Source: Glycine soja
Taxonomy: Eukaryota > Streptophyta > Magnoliopsida > Fabales > Fabaceae
Length of the DNA stretch: 64,000 nt
Assembly: GCF_004193775.1 (NCBI RefSeq)
Contig: NC_041019.1
Span: 15,223,020-15,287,019, forward strand
Reading direction: 5' to 3'
The notes below the pieces were generated by a model. It searched no databases, was not told the DNA's origin, and saw nothing but the letters and a program-made list of their open reading frames with translations. The position numbers and the translations under genes are program-made. Position 1 is the stretch's first letter. Every line of letters starts with the position of its first letter. This document shows, one piece after another, positions 1 to 13,491 of this stretch.

Positions 1-2692
1 ACCAGTGTTTCTTCTACGATACACAGGATAACCATCTCCATCTATAAGAGTTGTGGGCTAAAACTTTTTTGGATAAAATCGACTGCATTTGCCTTCCTTC
101 ATGCATGGAGATGCAGGCCTCAAAATTCAACATGGACCATGAACCATATGATTTTGCACTAATTTATAGAGTTCTGGATCATCTTCCTGTGAAGGTATTT
201 CTGCTGATATAATATGATCAATATCATTTGGAGATGGATATTTGTTGTTGGCGTGTAAAAATAACAATAAATGGACATGAGGAAGTCCTCGTTTTTGGAA
301 TTCTACTATGTACATGTCTGTAATTGTAACCAAATACCATTAATAGAAAGGTATTAAAGAAAACATAATTTACAATGATTAGCTTATCTGTTAGTAGCAA
401 AAATAGGAATTAGCATCAACTTACATGCAACGAATTTCCCTAGTAAGTGATTCTTTGTAAGGTCTGATAACATCTGCTCATATTTAAGCTTGAAAATTCA
501 GGAGATTATTTTTGGCCTATCTATTGCAATCAAATTCAAAGGTGTCAGCAACCTATGAATTTTAGGCCAATTTGGATTGCTGATAAAAGTAATAAAAAGA
601 TTTGGGAAGCCTACGTGACTGCATATAACTATGCCATCAAAATAAAGTTGATCCATGTAACGTGGGCTACCAATAAAGGTTGAAGGTAAGATGATTCTCT
701 TGCCTTTACTTAAACCTTCTGTATTTCCAGCATCCGATGACTGTTGCAAGCTACAGAACTTGTCAACTCTGAGTTTCTTTTGGTTGTTTCTAACATAGGA
801 AAGTCTTTCTGATTGAATCATTGTGTATCCTTCAACAACAAATTGTTGGAATAGTTTTCTAGAATGCAGTAGAGTTTGACCTTCATTGGGTCTGCATTGC
901 AGTCTATAAGCAAACCATTCTCTCATTGTAAGACGATTCCTTTTTTCTTTTTTTTCCCACTTAATGTATCACGATGTAGAATGTCAGGCCTATACCCATC
1001 TTCTCCATAAGGAAACAATAGAGGATATTGTAGAGCTAGATAACTACAATGTAATTCATGTATCCTCTGTAATTGACCATTTTGAGTTTCAACAATAATA
1101 TCTCTCTTCGAATTTGTATCAATATCACCTGCAATAAGTGCAACAACTTCTGGAACACTTGGTACATTATATGTACGACCATCTTTTTCCCGACCAGCGA
1201 TCAATTTGAGTCTAACATTATGCACTTCAGTGGCTGTCAATCTATCCCTTGCCATCCTGAAACTCTTTGCATGAGCATTGTTTTCATCCAACATTTTTTG
1301 CAAATTTGAGACAATATGTGCCTCAATTTCATTATAGTGGCTGAAAAACTAGATATTAAAATATATAAAAAAAATTAAGAGGACGTTAATGTAAAATAAA
1401 CAATAGACATCAATGTAAATCAGAGATGTTATATTGGCGTTGTGTTGTTAACTACCTCATGGTGTTAATTCTATTTTGAACTTCATTTTCTGTTTCATAG
1501 ATATACAATTGTGTAAATTTGGGTTCTTTTCCAGGCATTGGTAATAGACTTCCAATCCTGTGACATGGTTGACCTTGAATTCTAATTGTAAGAGGGCCTC
1601 TTGAATGACTAATTGTTTTGTCAAATTTAATACCAACAGAAGTAAATGCAAACATCATGTTATAAGTTCTTATGTTCTATTGATAATTTTTTGCATGAGC
1701 TGTATTTTGCTCAAATAGAACTTGCTGCAGAAATTTAGGTGGATTTTGTAACAATGGAAGTTCAACCTTGCCATCTCCACAACATAGGCTGAATCGTGGG
1801 CTTGAGGTATTTGAACATTTTAATATGATTTCATTATACCACATTTTTGCATTATAATGTCTACATTGCATGAGCTGGTCACCAAGATCAAAATATTATG
1901 AAATAATAACATTACATATTAGACCATAACCGTAACCATGGATAATTTAATTTTTACAGGAATATCTAAATTACATATCAGAACATGAACTGGTAGCTAA
2001 CATCAAAATACTTTAAAATGCGTTTTGTTGTGTTTTTTCAAAAACAAAAAGAACTCTATAAGACAATTACCTCTTGTGTCCATTGAAGAATCATGATGTG
2101 ACGATTCAAAGTTTGGATATCCGACTGAAGAAATAGTATGAGATTCTACAAAAATTGCAGTTAGGTATTATAATTAGAATTAAAATTAATAATTCAATGA
2201 AGGAGATTTGTAATAGTACCTTCTGTTGATCTAGAATTCTCATTCTCTAATGAACCAGAGACATTAACTTCAAAGCAGAAAAAGGATGACAGAAACAGGA
2301 AATCATGATAATGATTCAAACAGAATAATCAAATGGTTGCTATAATCTTGCATCAAACCTATGAATTCCTTACCTTTTCATAACAAACTATATATGGATA
2401 TTGTATCAGCCTAATTAACAAATATGAACTGAATATAAAGATATAAAAATGGTATCTTTGATAGCTTACAATGATCTTCAGCATCGTGTGAAGCCCGATT
2501 GATAGTTGCATGGACACTATGCGGTGGTGTCTTTGGTTGGTTATAATGATCTTTAGCATGGGATAAAGCTGGATTGACACTTGCATGGACACTATCCTGA
2601 GCATTAACATGTACCTTTTGTTGTCTAATACGCTTTCTGTTGCTTCTGGCTTTTGCTGAATCAGACTTGCTTATAAATCTATGGTTTTCCAT
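1..2692 (-). pseudogene. Helitron Rep/helicase N-terminal part, broken and running off the left edge
   Basis: Helitrons encode a RepHel protein, an HUH rolling-circle endonuclease fused to a helicase. Exon-like blocks lie in order on the minus strand. They include an N-terminal low-complexity segment (2692-2411) with an internal duplication around a SVHA motif, and a block with CRHYNAKMWY and SLCCGDGKVELP (1871-1677). Next come FAFTSVGIKFD and GQPCHRIGSLLP (1658-1452), then LQYPLLFPYGEDGYRPDI and REWFAYRLQ through FITFISNPNWP (1345-424). The last block, EFQKRGLPHVHLLL (333-127), carries the HxH metal site of the Rep domain. The Rep tyrosines and the helicase would lie left of base 1. Damage: frameshift in a homopolymer near 936-960, a nonsense codon at 498-500, and two more stops after residue HGPC near 127 and 52. 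Family assignment is strong; the exon borders are my reading. Confidence 0.88.
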
Positions 2693-3445
2693 GTTGCTGT
2701 TGCCTTTAGTTGATCATATTGTAGTTTATATTTGGACAGTGGAGTATTGTTGGAAGGAACAATTATATTTGTAAACTCAAATTCTAAAAGACAGAAACAA
2801 ACACCGAGGATTGTTGAGCATGTTTCAGTTGAACTTTTCTGTAAAAGCTTATTCAAATGAGCTCTGTCATAATTAACTTAAGTATTAAGTAATGAAATGC
2901 AACTAAAAGAGTGTAAAAACAAATTTGGAATTGACAGCTGGCAAAATGTGGATACTTTTAATTCAAATAATCATGACACATATACCTATAGACATGGATT
3001 GGTAACATCGATAAGAAACTTGATATCAAGTATGTTGTGAGGAACAAAAGTAGCGTTCATTCATTGATAAAACATTTAGCCTCCCCTTCTTCAAAGTCAT
3101 ATCTTGTGTAATTTTAAAAAAGTGTACGAAATTACATGATGAATACATGAGAGCTATTTTTGTTTCTTCCTGTATACATGCGAAACTGCATACCAGATTT
3201 TGCTTCATACATATTATAAATTAACTTAAATTAAATTAAAATCAGTCTATTAAGCTCGACTCAAGCGTTGACCAAATTTGTTAATAAAGACATTTACTCA
3301 ATTATAAACAATGAATCACCCACGCATGCTTCAGTTACCGTGGAATAAATAATGTTTTTTTAATCTGTTATTTAAAAAACAACGAATCATAATCCCGGTT
3401 AATAAATTAACACATCTCAATATTGTGCAAAAGATTTAAACAACA

Positions 3446-3640
3446 TGTCAGGCTGGAATAACCCATGTTAGTATTAACGTAATGTTTGACAGGATCATAG
3501 ATCAAAATAAAATAAAGAAAAGAGTTCTATTACAATTTCCAAATAAACAGAATGTCAGACTACAATAGCCCATGCCAGACAGGGTTACACATCAAAATAA
3601 AACAAAGATAGTTCAATTACAATTTCCAAATAACCAACAA
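3446..3640. repeat. diverged tandem duplication, about 107-bp unit
   Basis: Two copies start at about 3446 and 3553. Both share the order TGTCAGRCT, then CCCATG, CATCAAAATAAA and ATTACAATTTCCAAATAA, with small indels. It lies just beyond the stop codon of the RPA-like pseudogene on its 3' side. Confidence 0.6.
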
Positions 3641-3687
3641 AAAAGGAAAAAGTGTTGGCTATTCCTAACCAACAAAATCTATTCAAT

Positions 3688-6157
3688 CTACTCATGTTTT
3701 GCTAATTTGTTGGACGATAGCTGAGCTGGTGAAATCTGGGAGCTTCTTGCTTCATCATCACATTCATGAAATGGCTATTGTTTTGTTGGTGTCAAGGGAA
3801 GCCCAATAAGTGGATCATGGCCTGCTATTATAGAAATGGATTGTTGGATAGAACAAACAATAACAATAAGTTGATGCAAAAGCTCAACTTGATGCAAATC
3901 TTAGTCGGAACTCTTGATCCCATTCAATCATCTCTATGCATGTGGATTAGAATCCTGGTCCAAATATCTCTATGCAAATACAATATTGGAAACAGACGCC
4001 AATATTGAAATTTACAGATTCATCGTGGACAGGATCATTGGAATCAAACGGTGTTGTAACTTTAATCTTTGAACATGTCTGCATAAGATGTTGATTGATA
4101 CTGACAGAATCGATGCAAAATAAATTAGCATATAAATAACATATAGATATAATAATAATGAACAAAATTAACTCCATAAAACAACACCTTAGCATTAGGC
4201 AACATGTCCAGAACATCATTAATTAAAGTTAAGTCAGTTGAGCATTTCAAAATAGCAAAATTTTTATACTGTGGTTGGATTTTGACTTTGAAGGCGAGCA
4301 GATGACCCAGTAGTTTATCAAGTGCTTTTGGGGAGACATTTAAATCTAGATCACCATCCTTGAACAGGAAAAATACAAATAAAATTAAAGATAATCCCAA
4401 GATTCAAATTTTTATTTTGAAATTATAGACACCTACTTCTACTTTGAGGCTGCTGACTGCCCAATCAATTCAGTGCATTCACGATCCCACAAGAGAAATT
4501 TTGTGCTTTCATCTTTATAAATGACCATCACTTCAACTCTATATCTGAAAACATATATAATAGCGTTAAATGCTAAAAATAAATTCAAACATAAATATAG
4601 TGCCACAGAAATTGAAAAAAGAATACAAAGACCTAAGCACAACTCGATCATTATGCTTGCCACATGGGCACACAAACGGTTCTTTATAGACATCTATTTT
4701 CTTATGGCACTGAATGCAAGCTGCATAACACTATGAATGATTGTCCATAACAATCCTCGTGATTGTACCAACAGTAACACAAACAAACTCCTGCAGGAAA
4801 TATCACAGCCATAAAATTCAGCAAGAGGCAGCCAAAGAAGCGATAAATAGGTAAACATAAATAAGATAATTACTTCACAAATATAGTTTATCTTAGAAAT
4901 GGTCTTTGCCTCTGACTTGGAAATGAATGTTTCCATAGATGATAATTGAGCAGAACCTGAAGGCTGTGAACTCCACTAGGAACGGCATGTCAAAACTGAG
5001 CGGATCTCAATGCCCAATTCTAAAAGCCTTTACATACTAAATTAATAACAGACAGAAGGAAAAAAAGAATAAACATATATTAATAACAACATGAGGCAAA
5101 TACTTCTGATTGAATTCTTCAATTGGTGCCACTGGCTGATTAATAGTCAACTTAGAAGCCATCATAGAATTGCTAACCGAGGATGGATAGGATCCTGCAC
5201 CACTCAGAAATAAAAACATAAGTTGGATCCGATGAAGATGAAAAATAACAAACTATATATCATAGTATACCCTGGCCCTCTTTAATTCTGGCATTGATCA
5301 ACAACACAATAATAAGCCCTTCAGTCTCATGCTGATCCAAATATTCCAAAAATTGGAGACAATAATCGTCCCATAGAGTGCAAGACACAATTGGTTACTG
5401 AAAAAAAACAAACCATTATACAAACAATCAATTAACAACATACAGCCATACAATCAAACAACCATGAATAACTCATAGAACATATCAGACGTTTACCTCA
5501 AATTCATAAGCTTAAAAACAACTCTTTTACTTCTAGATGAAATATGACGAAAGAAAACCTCGTCAACCACACCAATGATGTCTAAAAAATTGAGTAAAAA
5601 TCAGTAACGGAAAACAAAACCCACAAACACTGGTGATGAAATTAGAAATGTAAATCTAGCTGCACTAACCTACTAATAGGCCAGACTGTAATTGGTCAAC
5701 AACAGCATCTGAAAAATCTACAAATCTATAATTTTTAAAAGGAAGCCCATCCAATTCATACTGTCTGACAACCGTAACTCCAATAAATGTCAATTTATAT
5801 GGATGATCACAAACTCTGTATTGTTCATCATTCTTACTGACTCTAAAATTATGCATCACATAAGTACAACCTTCCTTCAAATCCATTTTCCATGTCTTTA
5901 ACTGGTCTTGCTTACAGACCACATGGATTTGATCACCCTGTGAATCATAATAATATCTAACTAACGGCTACAAACAGAGACAATTCATGAACAAAAAGCA
6001 CAAATTAAAAGCATACATCAGAGTCAACGATGACCATCTCAACTTGTTCAGACCTGCCTGGCATCCCAACAAACTGGAGCTCAGTTATCCTTACAGCAAG
6101 TTTCAGAGTTTCTTTAGATCCATCAATGGTTTTTATCTTGTCAGCAATACGTGTCAT
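3688..6157 (-). pseudogene. RPA70-like single-strand-DNA-binding protein, Helitron-associated copy
   Basis: RPA70 binds single-stranded DNA through OB folds, and plant Helitrons often carry such a gene upstream of RepHel. Exons on the minus strand: 6157-6017 (MTRIADKIKTIDG, first OB fold), 5970-5670 (WKMDLKEGCTYVMHNFRV and YKLTFIGVTVV), about 5582-5500, 5395-5271 (CTLWDDYCLQFLEYLD), 5193-5100, about 4995-4880, then the C-terminal zinc-finger exon CYAACIQCHKK / FVCPCGKHN (about 4795-4640). Next is FLLWDRECTELIGQSA (about 4540-4440), then 4360-4190 and a tail ending at 3688. Most borders have GT/AG. Nonsense codons are visible at 4976-4978 (GAG to TAG against the 19.4-kb copy), 4731-4733 (TGG to TAG in NHSWCY) and apparently 3775-3777. 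It is the same orientation and immediately upstream of the Helitron Rep relic, so probably one element. Confidence 0.85.
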
Positions 6158-6778
6158 CAGTCTGAACAAAAACTCAGAAACATACATAGATATTGAAACC
6201 ACAAAACAACCACATAACATGATAACAACAACAAATAGAATGTTATTTATTGAAAGAAACAATGATAAGTCAAACCATAAATATGATAACTAAGGTTGAA
6301 AGAACAATTGAGCTGACCTGATTCTATTTTTTTGGACAGTCAACAGCAGCACCAAAAAGGAACAACAATATATAGTATCTATCAAACACAAAATATTTCT
6401 GTCATGATAAATAACATCCGACAAAAGATGAATTAAAAAAAAAACAAGCAATAGGCAAGCATGCATAAATATGGAGCAAAATTTAAGTGTCTGAATAAAA
6501 CCTTACCTATCACTATTATACAATTTTGTTGTCCCTGTATAAACAACAACCAAAACAGACACAAATTAAATTATTAGGCAAGGCAGCCACCAAATATCAC
6601 TATCAACCAAAAAACATTCCAGGCATGGCCATTCAAGGTTACCTCGATAGGAAAATATTACTCTCAGAATGACACCTCAGCTATTACCCGATTTTGTTGG
6701 CCCTGCCTAAAAACATACAAAAAATAACATCAGACAACAGGCCAATCGTAAAAAAGGGTAGCAAACAAACATGCATAA

Positions 6779-7430
6779 ACCATGACCATTATAGATTACC
6801 TCGAACATTCGCCTGCAAACACCAAACAACATCACCAAAAGAGTCTTTAGAAAAAATGATGAAAATAAAAACAAATTAAAAAAGGCAAATTTAGCTCTCT
6901 AAACAACAAATCCACAGCAGCACCCAAAAACTTGCAATAGCAACCAAACATGCAAATGAGCAAGCGACACCACAGATGACCAAAATAAACAACACCGAAC
7001 ATGCATGCATGAAACAAAAAACATGTGTGGCCGTTAACAAATGTAAAGAGAAAACCAAAACCGCAAAAAGTCAAACCAAAATGCTCGACAACAGCAAATG
7101 TGCATAAAATGAAAGTCAAGGTAACAAACAAACATGCATAGATATCAAAAAATATTGCAACCATGACCATTATAGGTTACCTCGAACATTAGACTGTGAA
7201 ACACCGAACAACATCAGCAAAGGAATCATGAGGAAAAAAATATGAAAAAAAACTAACTTAAAAAACCAAATTAATCAGCAAGCAACACCATAGATGACCA
7301 AAAAGAAACAACACCAAACATGCATGCATGAAAACAAAACACCTGCGACTGTAAACAAATGTAAAGAAAAAACCAAAACCACAAGAACTCAAACCAAAAT
7401 GCACAACAACAGGAAATCTCCACAAAATGG
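6779..7430. repeat. decayed tandem duplication, about 380-bp offset
   Basis: The copies begin at about 6779 and 7160, each with CCATGACCATTATAG followed by TTACCTCGAACATT. They continue through ACCAAACATGCATGCATGAA-type and GTAAACAAATGTAAAG blocks in the same order. The second copy is shortened by an internal deletion. Confidence 0.7.
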
Positions 7431-7978
7431 AAACTCTAAGCAGCTGAAAAATTTAAGCCTAAGAAGCAAGAAAACTTGAAGCAAGACCAAATGTCCACAA
7501 AATGGAAGGCCTGAGGGCAGTTGAAAAATCAAACTGCAAATGATGGAGGTACAAAAACGAAAAAGAAAGAAATCAAACCAAGCAAAGAAAACAGTGAGAG
7601 AATGCGCAAAGACAGAGTAAACAGTTTCTTGTTCTGGAATGATCAGGAATGCATGCAAAAGGTGGAGTAGTAGTTAAAGGAATGACCGGGAATGCATCCA
7701 GAAAGTGACAGTTGGAGCCAGACTAAAATACCCAAAAAGCCAACAAATTGGAATATTTTTTCCTCGAATGTGTTTTATTTTTTTGTGTTATTTAAAAAAT
7801 GGATGTTATTATAGTAATAATTTAAGTGTTGAAGGTGAAGTCGCCCTGGTGAAAGTTAGAAATGTTTGTATTAATTTAGGTAATTACAATTTAATCGAAA
7901 AAATACAGGGTATAATAATAATCATAGTATTTCAGGTTAAACCATAACAACACAAAAAAAAATCTTTAGCTAGAGTTT

Positions 7979-8005
7979 AATAATAATAATAATAATAATA
8001 ATAAT
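7979..8005. repeat. (TAA)n microsatellite
   Basis: Nine uninterrupted TAA units in AT-rich intergenic DNA. Confidence 0.95.
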
Positions 8006-8183
8006 GAATAATAAAATGAAATAGAATTGTAAAGCAAGATTTATGACAATTTTTTTTAAAAAATGTTAAAGATAAGGAAAAATAAAATGTCCTCTGTACG
8101 ACACACATGCTACAATGGACATAACAAAAGATTACAATTTCACAAAGATGAATTAACTTTAAAACCCATTCTTAGTTTAGATC

Positions 8184-8209
8184 AATAATAATAATAATAA
8201 TAATAATAA
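8184..8209. repeat. (AAT)n microsatellite
   Basis: About eight AAT/ATA units, 180 bp from the similar run at 7979. Confidence 0.95.
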
Positions 8210-9318
8210 ACATTGGTATTTAGCATGCATGTTTATTTGTTTTGCAAAACATAAGTAAAATAAAAGACAACATGAAATTTTTTAAAAATTTAACATCAAT
8301 AATAATTTAATTGGCAGTATTGAAATAAAAATAGATAAAAAATGAGAGGCAATATCAAATAAGATGTTCACAAATTATATTATTATTTAATTACAAAATG
8401 ATAATAATAAATTTATTATTTTATATACTCACTTTAAATAATGTACTTAACATGTTACACTTATTTGTAAATTGTTTTTTTATATCGATAAAATAAGTTG
8501 GTATTTTTTGTTAAAAAAATACACACTTAACACAATTCCAACAAATATTTTCCATTTACAAAGATCTATTTGTATTTTTTATTTCTTTTATGTAAAATTT
8601 GTATAAAAACAAACTATGGTAACCATTTTTTATTTCCATAATTCATACTAATATTAATTATTGACTATATCTATGCTAAATCATGAAAAATATTATAACT
8701 TCCATGATAAATATTTACAGTCAATAAAAATGACACTATCAATCTAATTAGAAAACATGATTTGGGGAAAAAATAATAAATGCATCATATATATTGAATG
8801 ACATAATTAAAATTTTAACTCCAACTATATATAACCAAACGTGTACAATTGATACAATTAACCATATGACATGTATCATTATACATTTTAAATGTAAAGC
8901 AACAAAAAGTTTTTAAAAATGTGCAAGAGAAATTGGGAAAAAATGTATATAAATTGTGGTCAAAACAATGTAAGAAGAATAGTGTTGCAGCAAAAAAAGT
9001 TTTTAAAAAACGGTGAGCAAATAATAATAATTTTAGTATTTCTGATGTACGCAGAAGTCAGTTAATTTTTTTTTATTACATAATAGGAATAAAATGATGA
9101 CTAAGCTTTATTAACATATAAATAGGAAAAATATAACTAAATAGAATAAAAGGATACTTAATTAACATGGTTAAACCTTTGTAGGCAAAAGCATTGAATC
9201 AAGAAAGTAATAAAGATGAAATTGTCTGATACTGTAATGTATTTGAGTAACAACATTAATCAAAACATAAAAGAAATTAAAAAAAATAGTCTGTGTGCAT
9301 GGTCTCTGTGCATGATCT

Positions 9319-10998
9319 TCATCTGGAGAGGTCCTTATCATCCCATATAACTTCTTTTTTAAATAGAACTTCCCATACGTGTTCGTCAAATCTGAAGAAG
9401 AATATTACCTCATCTACAGCCATTAAATTATTTTCAGAGAGATATTGGAATCATGGCTGGGCAACAGATGGCACACCATCGTGCATGGCGATCTGCCATT
9501 GGTTGCGTTTGCCATAGCCTCTCTGAATAGGAATTACTTTTTGTGATCCAAACAAAAAATTTAAAGCTGTTGGTGGAAGGACCTGCATTGAAACAAAAAC
9601 AGTGATCATACGACTGAATGTTTTCCCTGTATTGTATTTACAACACTCGGGGTTATTTAAATTAAACCAATATAAAGACAAAAATTTAATACTAGAATAG
9701 GTTTACTGTCATAAAGAAAAGTTGGGGTGAGAAAAATAACAACATGTAGTCAGCGTTAAAGCAAAATAAAAGAAAAAAAAAATTAATAGTAAGAACATAA
9801 TTGGGTGGCTAGGAAACCATAACCAAAGGGAAGTTGTGTTGCATCATGTGTTCGGTGACATCGGCTGTAAAGATGTGTCTTCTGGTTGCCAGAATCGACC
9901 TTGGACGGCCCTGCCTATGGATAGGTCCAATGACATCCATCTCGAAGGAAGTATTTTTGTCAACAGCAAAAAACCGCATGATGACACTATTGTCAATGCC
10001 GTGAGTTCTTCTAAACTGTTTTAGCCCATCAGGAAAAAAAAAGTATCAACTACCATATTTGCAAAGCCTAACAAAATGTGTGGTTCCATTATACTGAAAC
10101 AAAACATATGTCGGGTAATATGGTCTCCATTGTCTATGGTAAGACAATGGAACCTCAATGATGTTCTACAGGGAAACATGTTAACATTAAATAGAAGAAT
10201 TTTGTTTCATATGAAATAAGGGAACTGGAAAAATGCTTGAATGTTGACCTTGGAAACACAGAATACGATCGAAAAATGTATTGCTGCCAACCAGTTTGAT
10301 GGGCCCTATAGCACAAAAATTAATGAAATTAGTCACAGAATAAAGCAGGGAATAATTTATCAAAAACTGGATAGAAAAAAAATAAAGAACAAATATTAGA
10401 TATCAGATTGTAGTTTTTATAAGTGAAAATACGAAGGTAAAAGCCAACTTGTTTGTATTGTGTATATTATCGGTATGAAGTGTGGAGTTCAGGGCAGTCA
10501 ATATTGAATGACCTGTGCTACAGATTTTCTATGGCTCTGAATTTTTAATGCAGACAAAGATTTTGTTCTCAAATTAGTATTATAAATTATAAAGCTGTGG
10601 CAGTAATTTATATATGACCTATAATAGACAACAGTCCTTGAATATGGATCATTCATAAATTATAAAAAACCTAATGTTGTCTGAATTTGATGTTAAGTAT
10701 ATTAGATTTAATCAACATGCATGAGTGAGTATTATAAATTTGGATCAATATATGGTAACATCTTGCAATTTAATATGAAGCAATAGAAGAGATAGGCAGA
10801 AAAATTTATCTTTTTGTGGTGTAGCAGTCAAAATAGCTATTAAATTTGGGAGTCAAATTTGATAATGTTAATCAAGGAAAATATATGCATGCATGTTCTC
10901 AATATGTCATCTATAACAGATAATAGTCTTTTAATCTGTGTATAGAATAGCAGAGGAAAAAAAACCTTGCTTGTAGCCGATGATGAATGTGAAGTCAT
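9319..10998 (-). pseudogene. B3-domain-like protein gene, copy B (broken)
   Basis: B3 domains are plant-specific sequence-specific DNA-binding folds. The 33-nt exon 1 (10998-10966, MTSHSSSATSK) ends at a GT. A poorly conserved exon follows at about 10305-10250. A first B3-like half spans about 10166-9789, with SYHRQWRPYYPTYVLFQY, then FVRLCKYG, PDGLKQFRRTHGI and a stop after LVMVS. The last exon (about 9585-9319) reads LPPTALNFLFG, NQWQIAMHDG, FQYLSENNLMAVDEVIFF and VWEVLFKKEVIWDD. Within an otherwise open frame there are TGA codons at 10046-10048 (after CKYGS) and 9451-9453 (expected Trp after SVAQP). The exon plan matches copy A at 13492-14523, so they are duplicates. The assignment to B3 rests on the W/F...L...W pattern and is from memory. 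Confidence 0.65.
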
Positions 10999-13158
10999 GC
11001 TTGTCTAGGTTGAGCTGAAATGTCAGTCAGACTGGGGGTTAGTGTTATAACTTGTTTCAATTATTAAGCTACTTGATTAAAGTTCTCCTGGATGGCAAAT
11101 ATAGGTGAGTAAAAACAATTGGGCGTGGATGTGTGGAAGGGGAATGGTTTTTGGAGAAGAAGTGTGAGAGTCATAGAGTAATTGCCGAGAGGATGTAAGT
11201 GGGGGAATAGAGATAAATGTGGAAATTCGGTAGCATTATTGATTGCTGGCTTCGAGGATTGCATGTGAAGAGTCATATATTATAAATATATGAACTGATA
11301 TTTTTTTTTTGTAAATTTAATGTGTATTAAAAGTTTAAATTACAGTAAAAGAAAAAATATAAAAGAAATAACTATTATTGAATAATAATATTTTTTGGTT
11401 GATAGATCAAGTAATAACTTTATTTTTGTCTTGACTTTTTTAAAATAAGAAAAATTAAAGTTAGTTTTTAAAAAAGAATAAACTATAAAAAATTGGAATA
11501 AATAGAGGTTAAAAAAGATTTTTTTTTCCTTATACATGTAGTTCTAATTGGAATGAGTTTATTGGTTTTAAATGAATTTTACTTATTAAATATATCATCG
11601 ATTAACTTAGATATAAATGTATGGCAAGAAAAAAAGGATAAAAATTGTTTTTTCGAATTTCGATTGAGACAATTAGAATCATAGAAAAACAATTAGTATG
11701 ATATAATAATTACATTAATAGAGGTATATAGTGTTTTGACAAAATAACAAAACAAAAGAAAAACAATATCCAAAGTAGTATCAAAAAAGTTGCCAAAATA
11801 GGCATTTTATTAACCTTGTAACAATCGAATGCTACTGTAAATTGCAATATTAATGGGTGGTTGATTTGCAGTCCGAGACCATTTGAAAAAATATAACTTA
11901 GCATTTGAGTATGCTGTCTTAGCAAGAGAAGTTATGTTTGGTGATGTTGCAAAGAAATAGAGGCTTAAATAACTAAATACAGAGGATAAAAGATTAGGAT
12001 TAAGTTAAGTATCTAACAAAGTTGTTAATATAATTGAATTAAATGTGAACAAACCAGTACAACAAAATGGCTAATGTGTGATGGTAATCAAGTTTAACAT
12101 AGATGAAACAGAAGAAGTTTGATTGTGTGATATGTGGACATAGATCGAACAGCTACACAGGCAAACATATAAATTATATATATGTATGTGCTCTAAGAAC
12201 ATAACATGTTGGGATAGGTTTTCTTCTTTTTTTTTATCAAGTAAATGTGAAAACAGAACATGGATATTACATGGTCTGTAAAACATAAGCATTCGAATAT
12301 GCAAGAAATAAATATGAGATGACTGCACCAGGAAATGTCTAAGATGATACTATGTTGATGCGAGCATCAGTTGTTTTATTCTGGAATAGTTTTTATAATT
12401 TCTTTATATTAAATGTCAAAACAGGATATGCATATTACATCATCTATAAAGTATAATCAGTTGAATATGCAGGAAATAAATATAACATGACAACAGAAGG
12501 GAAAAACATGGATAGACACCAGAATATAGACAAAATAAAAGAATGTTGGAGGTTCCTAAAATTAAAACATCTACAAGCAGGAAAGGATATCTAGAAAGAA
12601 CTTAAATAGAAGGCATAAATAATGTGTATTATTCAGACATCATATATAATTGAGAATCTTGTGTCCATCGAATAACAATTTGGGTGTTGAAACTAAATTT
12701 AGTAACAATTATCGCAGGTCAGTCTAAATGGACAACGATACATGTAAAGCTAGAGAAAGTAAAATAATGAGGAAATAACAAAAATATGCAGATTTAGCAT
12801 TGTTACCGTATGAGAAAGGAAAAATATTCGGCAACTTTAAAAACTCCAAAAGACAGACAGAAATGGAAAGATAAAATAATTATTTTATTTTCTTATAAAT
12901 CTATTTTATAAGAGTTATTAGAATTATTACAATTATTTGTATAAAGAACGCTCAAGAAGCCTCAATTTAATCAGTTACTTTAGAAAGTTTAACTTGATTA
13001 TTATTGATATACACAACCAATAAAAAGGAGAGAATGGAACATTGGAAAGTTATCAGATGAAGCCTGCTTTCATTGATCCCATGCTTTCATATAAATCTTA
13101 ATAATACTTGCCCAGTGTTATTGCAAACGACCATCTCATTTGAATTCTTATAATTAAT

Positions 13159-13166
<8 letters not shown>
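10999..13166. other. no gene recognised
   Basis: AT-rich spacer between the two B3-like genes. The short reading frames have no family signal, low-complexity composition and no plausible splice partners. Confidence 0.6.
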
Positions 13167-13226
<60 letters not shown>

Positions 13227-13244
13227 TGTGTGTGTGTGTGTGTG
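13167..13244. repeat. (TG)n microsatellite, about 78 bp
   Basis: A TG run with a single A interruption near 13220, immediately preceded by a short TA run. Confidence 0.97.
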
Positions 13245-13491
13245 GTTGCAATCTAACTAATTTGATATTTCAAGAACTAAATATTAACATATAATTTTTC
13301 CAATTACCAGCGTGTGTGATGGAATTCAGTACTGAGGCACAAAAACCATGATATTAATATAAAAACATTGTTAAGAAGAATGACATAATTAAAACTGAAA
13401 AAGAAAAAATTGCAAATTAATATGCCATCCAGAATCAACATTAACCAAACATTTATTGTAATATATAAACTAACAGAATAAAAATTTAAAT

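Larger units (their letters stand above)
6158..9318. other. no gene recognised; AT-rich flank with local duplications
   Basis: I see no protein-family signal here. The first 1.5 kb is rich in CAAACATGCATG-type motifs and contains a decayed tandem duplication and short exon-like blocks with GT borders. They could be 5' UTR exons of the RPA-like gene. From 7.9 to 9.2 kb it is very AT-rich with two AAT microsatellites. Confidence 0.6.

Noticed and set aside
6847..7658. Cys/Phe-rich minus-strand frames that look like membrane proteins
   Set aside because: The hydrophobicity comes from CAAACATGCATG-rich DNA read backwards. The pattern repeats with the local duplication.
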